Of a stretch of 41,700 bases of DNA, positions 39,375 to 41,700 are shown piece after piece; position 1 is the stretch's first letter, and every line of letters begins with the position of its first letter. Origin of the DNA: a virus; IMG/VR virus record IMGVR_UViG_3300042465_001606, positions 1 to 41,700 of that record; one strand, 5' to 3'. Made by a program: the position numbers and the translations under genes. The notes under the pieces were generated by a model. The model searched no databases. It saw only the letters and a program-made list of their open reading frames with translations, and was not told where the DNA came from.

Positions 39375-39820
39375 AGGTCTGCCGCCTGATTCTCTGATCT
39401 ACGAAGAACTATTCTGTAATATTCTACTGATCCAAAAGGGCCAGTATATGGCTCTACGGTAGCTACCTCAAAAAGCGTTGATTTTCCTGCACGTGGTCCA
39501 GCAGTCTCAACGTATATTTCGTTAAGAGTCTTGTCTTTAATGTTTGTTACAATCACGTTTGTAATAGAGTTCTGATCCTTATTGGTTGAAAACCTAATAT
39601 CTGTTTTTGCCCTACCCAGCATAATTGTGTCTTGAGTAATGTTTGCATTTGGCTTTACATCTTCTTTAAAAGCTGCACCAGCAGAACTAAAGTTACAGGC
39701 AATAGTCTTATCGTGAATCCAGTTTTTCTTAACATTACCGTAAGCCCCCTGATCTACAATGGGGTAGTAGATGTCTGCAAGCATTGGAAAAACTATTGAG
39801 GTATTTTCGCAGGTAGCCAT
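39371..39820 (-). CDS. Head-closure-like neck protein
   Basis: A 149-residue, beta-rich protein: a TSIVFPMLADIYYPIVDQGA N-terminus, then VKKNWIHDK-like and FGSVEYYRIVLRRSE ends. Head-closure (stopper) proteins are small beta-barrels encoded just after the adaptor, and this gene has that place and 'adaptation of commercial-style' Y-x-P-I-x-D-x-G-x-x-G-x-x-K-K-x-W pattern. The identification is by context. Its ATG 39820 overlaps the adaptor stop (TAATG) and has GGAG eight bases upstream. Confidence 0.62.
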   Translation of the reverse strand: MATCENTSIVFPMLADIYYPIVDQGAYGNVKKNWIHDKTIACNFSSAGAAFKEDVKPNANITQDTIMLGRAKTDIRFSTNKDQNSITNVIVTNIKDKTLNEIYVETAGPRAGKSTLFEVATVEPYTGPFGSVEYYRIVLRRSENQAADL

Positions 39821-40707
39821 TATAAGACTCCAAGTCTAGTAATAGACTTAGCATACTTTGAAAGTATCTTGTCTACTATAATATTTCCTGTTCCCTCAAA
39901 TACCCTGCTATCAAACTGTAGTCTAAACTGGTCTGTATTATATGCAGAAATATATCTTTGGTAATAGTCATTTCTGCCACACTTAATGTCGTCGATTAGC
40001 AGAGTTGCTGCTCTAACGATGTCTGAGGGCACTGAAGGGTATCCCACCTCTAAAACAAACTTGTAGTCATATCCGTTGGGAAAGCCTCGTAGAGGCGGTA
40101 GGACGGTATCTACAAGGTCTGAGCCAGCGGCTGGTAGGATCAATGGGGCCTGTTCGTTTCTGTTTACTCCATCAAGGACGGTTTCCGTTATTGCCGTTTT
40201 ATCCCTAGTTATTTCATAAGTGCGATCTTCAACCAGTACGTCATTTTCATAGACAGCCAAGATTTTTTTTACGTCCCACCATAGAGGTATATAGTCTGCT
40301 CCAAGACCTACAACCTCTAGGGTTCTTTTTTTGTAATAAAATCCTTCTCGAATAGTTGAGTCAATGACCGCTCTTGCAATTTCTTCATAATTAGTGTATT
40401 CTGCAATTTCTGAGGCAGTCGTGCCAAGAGTTGCTGGTGTCACATACGGTCTACGTATTTCGTATGTTTCGTCATGAATAATGTCACCAGATGCATCTGT
40501 AATTACAACACGATAATCGGTATCATATTTACCAGATAGACCGATTGTCCAAACATAGTTTGCGTTGTCTGTTACGGTTTTTGTTGTAGAGGAAAGGTCT
40601 GCCAAGTCAGTAATTGTTGCTACAAAAGCCTCATTTGAAACATAGGCTGTTGGAATTGTAAATGTAATATTTACGTCTTGATATGGTAGAACTCTTAGTA
40701 ATTCCAT
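39820..40707 (-). CDS. Head-tail adaptor (connector) protein
   Basis: A 295-residue protein in two parts. The N-terminal 85 residues are an Ig-like beta-domain (ITFTIPTAYVSNEAFVATIT; DYRVVITDASGDIIHDETYE). The rest is typical of adaptor proteins: helical YTNYEEIARAVIDSTIREGF, then YYKKRTLEVVGLGADYIPLW and a final helix DIVRAATLLIDDIKC. It would sit under the portal and join it to the neck. It overlaps both neighbours by one base. The portal itself is not in the window. Confidence 0.74.
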   Translation of the reverse strand: MELLRVLPYQDVNITFTIPTAYVSNEAFVATITDLADLSSTTKTVTDNANYVWTIGLSGKYDTDYRVVITDASGDIIHDETYEIRRPYVTPATLGTTASEIAEYTNYEEIARAVIDSTIREGFYYKKRTLEVVGLGADYIPLWWDVKKILAVYENDVLVEDRTYEITRDKTAITETVLDGVNRNEQAPLILPAAGSDLVDTVLPPLRGFPNGYDYKFVLEVGYPSVPSDIVRAATLLIDDIKCGRNDYYQRYISAYNTDQFRLQFDSRVFEGTGNIIVDKILSKYAKSITRLGVL

Positions 40708-41129
40708 TATTTGCCGAAATCTCTCGCAACTTCTTCTGGGGTTGCAATCCTAATGTGGTCACGTGTTGCCCATTTTTCTGCAGCCTGCTTGGTGACAATG
40801 TTATACCCTTTGGAAACCTGGCCCACCCCAGACCAAGTAACATTCTTTGTAGAATATACCGCAACTGTTTCTTTTTCATTGGATGGAATTAACTTGACAG
40901 CTTCTTTTTTGTCTGCACTTCCAGAACCAATTACATTGTCGTCATTAGACACAACTGACACGTTTGGGCTAGTGGCCATCTTATCTGAAGAAATTACGTC
41001 ATTGCGTTCTTCTTGAGCCTTTACGGCTTCTTTATATTTTTCTATAAGTAGGTGAGGAATAAGAGCTTCGCCGTCTTCTAGCTTGGCAAGAGGTACATCT
41101 TTAAATTCTGAATTATTTTTTTCGGACAT
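40707..41129 (-). CDS. Small protein after the capsid gene, unknown function
   Basis: A 140-residue acidic protein. The middle (60-85) is Ser/Asn/Asp-rich and probably flexible. The C-terminal 55 residues (VAVYSTKNVTWSGVGQVSKG, YNIVTKQAAEKWATRDHIRI, ATPEEVARDFGK) form a compact domain. I associate this 'VAxYSxKNVxWxGVGxxxKGYNxVxxxxAxxWxxRxHVRxATPEEVAxxF' type with small phage head genes in several phage groups. Its job may be head decoration or connector assembly, which is unproven. It has its own promoter (41153) after a terminator, and AGGAG precedes ATG 41129. Confidence 0.7.
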   Translation of the reverse strand: MSEKNNSEFKDVPLAKLEDGEALIPHLLIEKYKEAVKAQEERNDVISSDKMATSPNVSVVSNDDNVIGSGSADKKEAVKLIPSNEKETVAVYSTKNVTWSGVGQVSKGYNIVTKQAAEKWATRDHIRIATPEEVARDFGK

Positions 41130-41152
41130 GAGTGTCTCCTTCTTTACCTTTA

Positions 41153-41161
41153 ATTATAACA
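41153..41161 (-). promoter_or_regulatory. Extended -10 promoter of the connector operon
   Basis: TGTTATAAT on the minus strand follows the capsid terminator by eight bases. Transcription would start near 41146, giving a leader of about 17 bases with AAGGAG before ATG 41129. It drives the head-tail connector genes. Confidence 0.65.
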
Positions 41162-41169
41162 GATATTAG

Positions 41170-41207
41170 AAAAGGGAGCAGGAGATTTTACTCACCTGCC
41201 CCCTTTT
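41170..41207 (-). terminator. Rho-independent terminator after the major capsid gene
   Basis: On the minus strand a long stem forms from AAAAGGG-G-GCAGG-T-GA and TC-T-CCTGC-T-CCCTTTT with a 6-base loop. It contains one G-U pair and one mismatch. TTTTCTAAT follows. It lies about 17 bases past the capsid stop. Because both arms end in A and T runs, it may also work in the other direction. Confidence 0.85.
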
Positions 41208-41224
41208 AGTAGGTTGCTTTAGAC

Positions 41225-41700
41225 TTATGAAGGGTCTGAAGCGTTTGCGTCAGCGAACGCAATTGCGTCCTCTTCTTCCCACTGAATACCGAAACGTACG
41301 AATACGGTGTACTCAATGGTGTCCTTCTTAGGAACATACTGACGGTTAACAGTGATGTCTCTCTGGAAACCCCATACACGGTTCTGTGGGAATGTAAGGT
41401 CTACATATCCTGCAGGGTAGTAAGGAACTTCCTGAACATCGATGCCTAGAACACGGGTAGTGCGGGCACCACCGAATGTCTGGCCCTGGCCGTCAAGGTA
41501 AGCCTGGGTATTAGCCTGGGTGTTACCGTTCTGACCTAGTGCCTCGGCAATTGCATCTGATAGGGTTCCGTTATTCTTAACGATTCCCTGGAATGCGTCT
41601 GTACCAGCGTAGAACTTAAGATTGCTCTTAAGTGCACGGTACTTCCTTGGCAATGCAAGAATAATCTTCTGCATTACGTCTGGAGTCCATGCGTTGTCTG
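41225..41700 (-). CDS. Major capsid protein, C-terminal part (partial)
   Basis: The frame stays open through the right edge (reading DNAWTPDV before the first internal Met at 41674), so only the C-terminal part, about 157 residues, is present. The sequence QKIILALPRKYRALKSNLKF, then GIDVQEVPYYPAGYVDLTFP and VWGFQRDITVNRQYVPKKDT, with final TVFVRFGIQWEEEDAIAFAD, fits the A-domain and final strand of HK97-fold capsid proteins. It forms the icosahedral shell. Codons appear more regular and the stretch ends with a terminator, both fitting very high expression. Confidence 0.85.
   Translation of the reverse strand, partial: DNAWTPDVMQKIILALPRKYRALKSNLKFYAGTDAFQGIVKNNGTLSDAIAEALGQNGNTQANTQAYLDGQGQTFGGARTTRVLGIDVQEVPYYPAGYVDLTFPQNRVWGFQRDITVNRQYVPKKDTIEYTVFVRFGIQWEEEDAIAFADANASDPS

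Overview
The window is one contiguous piece of a tailed-phage (siphovirus-type) genome. Every gene I can support lies on the minus strand, so the biological reading direction is from about 41700 down to 1. Genes are tightly packed, with many TAATG or ATGA start/stop overlaps. I see no tRNA, rRNA, CRISPR array, integrase or transposon, and no gene-free stretch longer than 126 bases. The DNA is moderately AT-rich. Several small proteins (the 71-residue protein at 16940, the zinc-finger proteins, the MerR-like protein at 17165) look like ones I associate with phages of Actinobacteria, so a phage of a low-GC, possibly freshwater, actinobacterium is my best guess. This host call is inference. Portal, maturation protease, holin and endolysin are not in the window.

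Layout in transcription order. (1) 41700-38120: C-terminal part of the major capsid protein, then head-tail connector and neck genes. (2) 38052-36194: tail tube protein, a terminator, then two paralogous tail assembly chaperone genes, one long and one short, separated by a promoter. (3) 36174-17710: a 2568-residue tape measure protein, a distal tail protein, a 1983-residue tail-tip protein with a glycine-rich domain, and a row of fibre and receptor-binding candidates. (4) 17707-13532: MerR-like DNA-binding protein, small conserved proteins, DnaB-type helicase, CHC2/TOPRIM primase and a single-strand-binding-type protein. (5) 13518-5457: DNA polymerase III alpha, MazG-like pyrophosphohydrolase, RecA, DEDDy exonuclease, PD-(D/E)XK nucleases including a Cas4-like one, RuvC-type resolvase and small zinc-finger and HTH proteins. 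(6) 5464-2895: small and large terminase. (7) 2768-1: B12-dependent ribonucleotide reductase, thioredoxin, and the start of a secreted protein running off the left edge.

The genes work together simply. Modules 1-3 build a capsid and a very long non-contractile tail. Modules 4-5 form a nearly self-sufficient replisome with recombination and nucleotide-pool enzymes. The terminase packages the product. The reductase supplies dNTPs, and the adjacent thioredoxin is a plausible electron donor for it.

Regulatory signals recur. Six intergenic sites carry an extended -10 box TGNTATAAT, and two clear hairpin terminators follow the capsid and tail tube genes. Four genes have a -10-like hexamer only 5-6 bases before ATG, suggesting leaderless mRNAs. 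The most interesting points are the chaperone pair that seems to replace the usual programmed frameshift, the secreted protein with an apparent AUU start behind a 5' hairpin, the structured stretch between terminase and reductase, and the terminase genes lying about 36 kb from the capsid gene.
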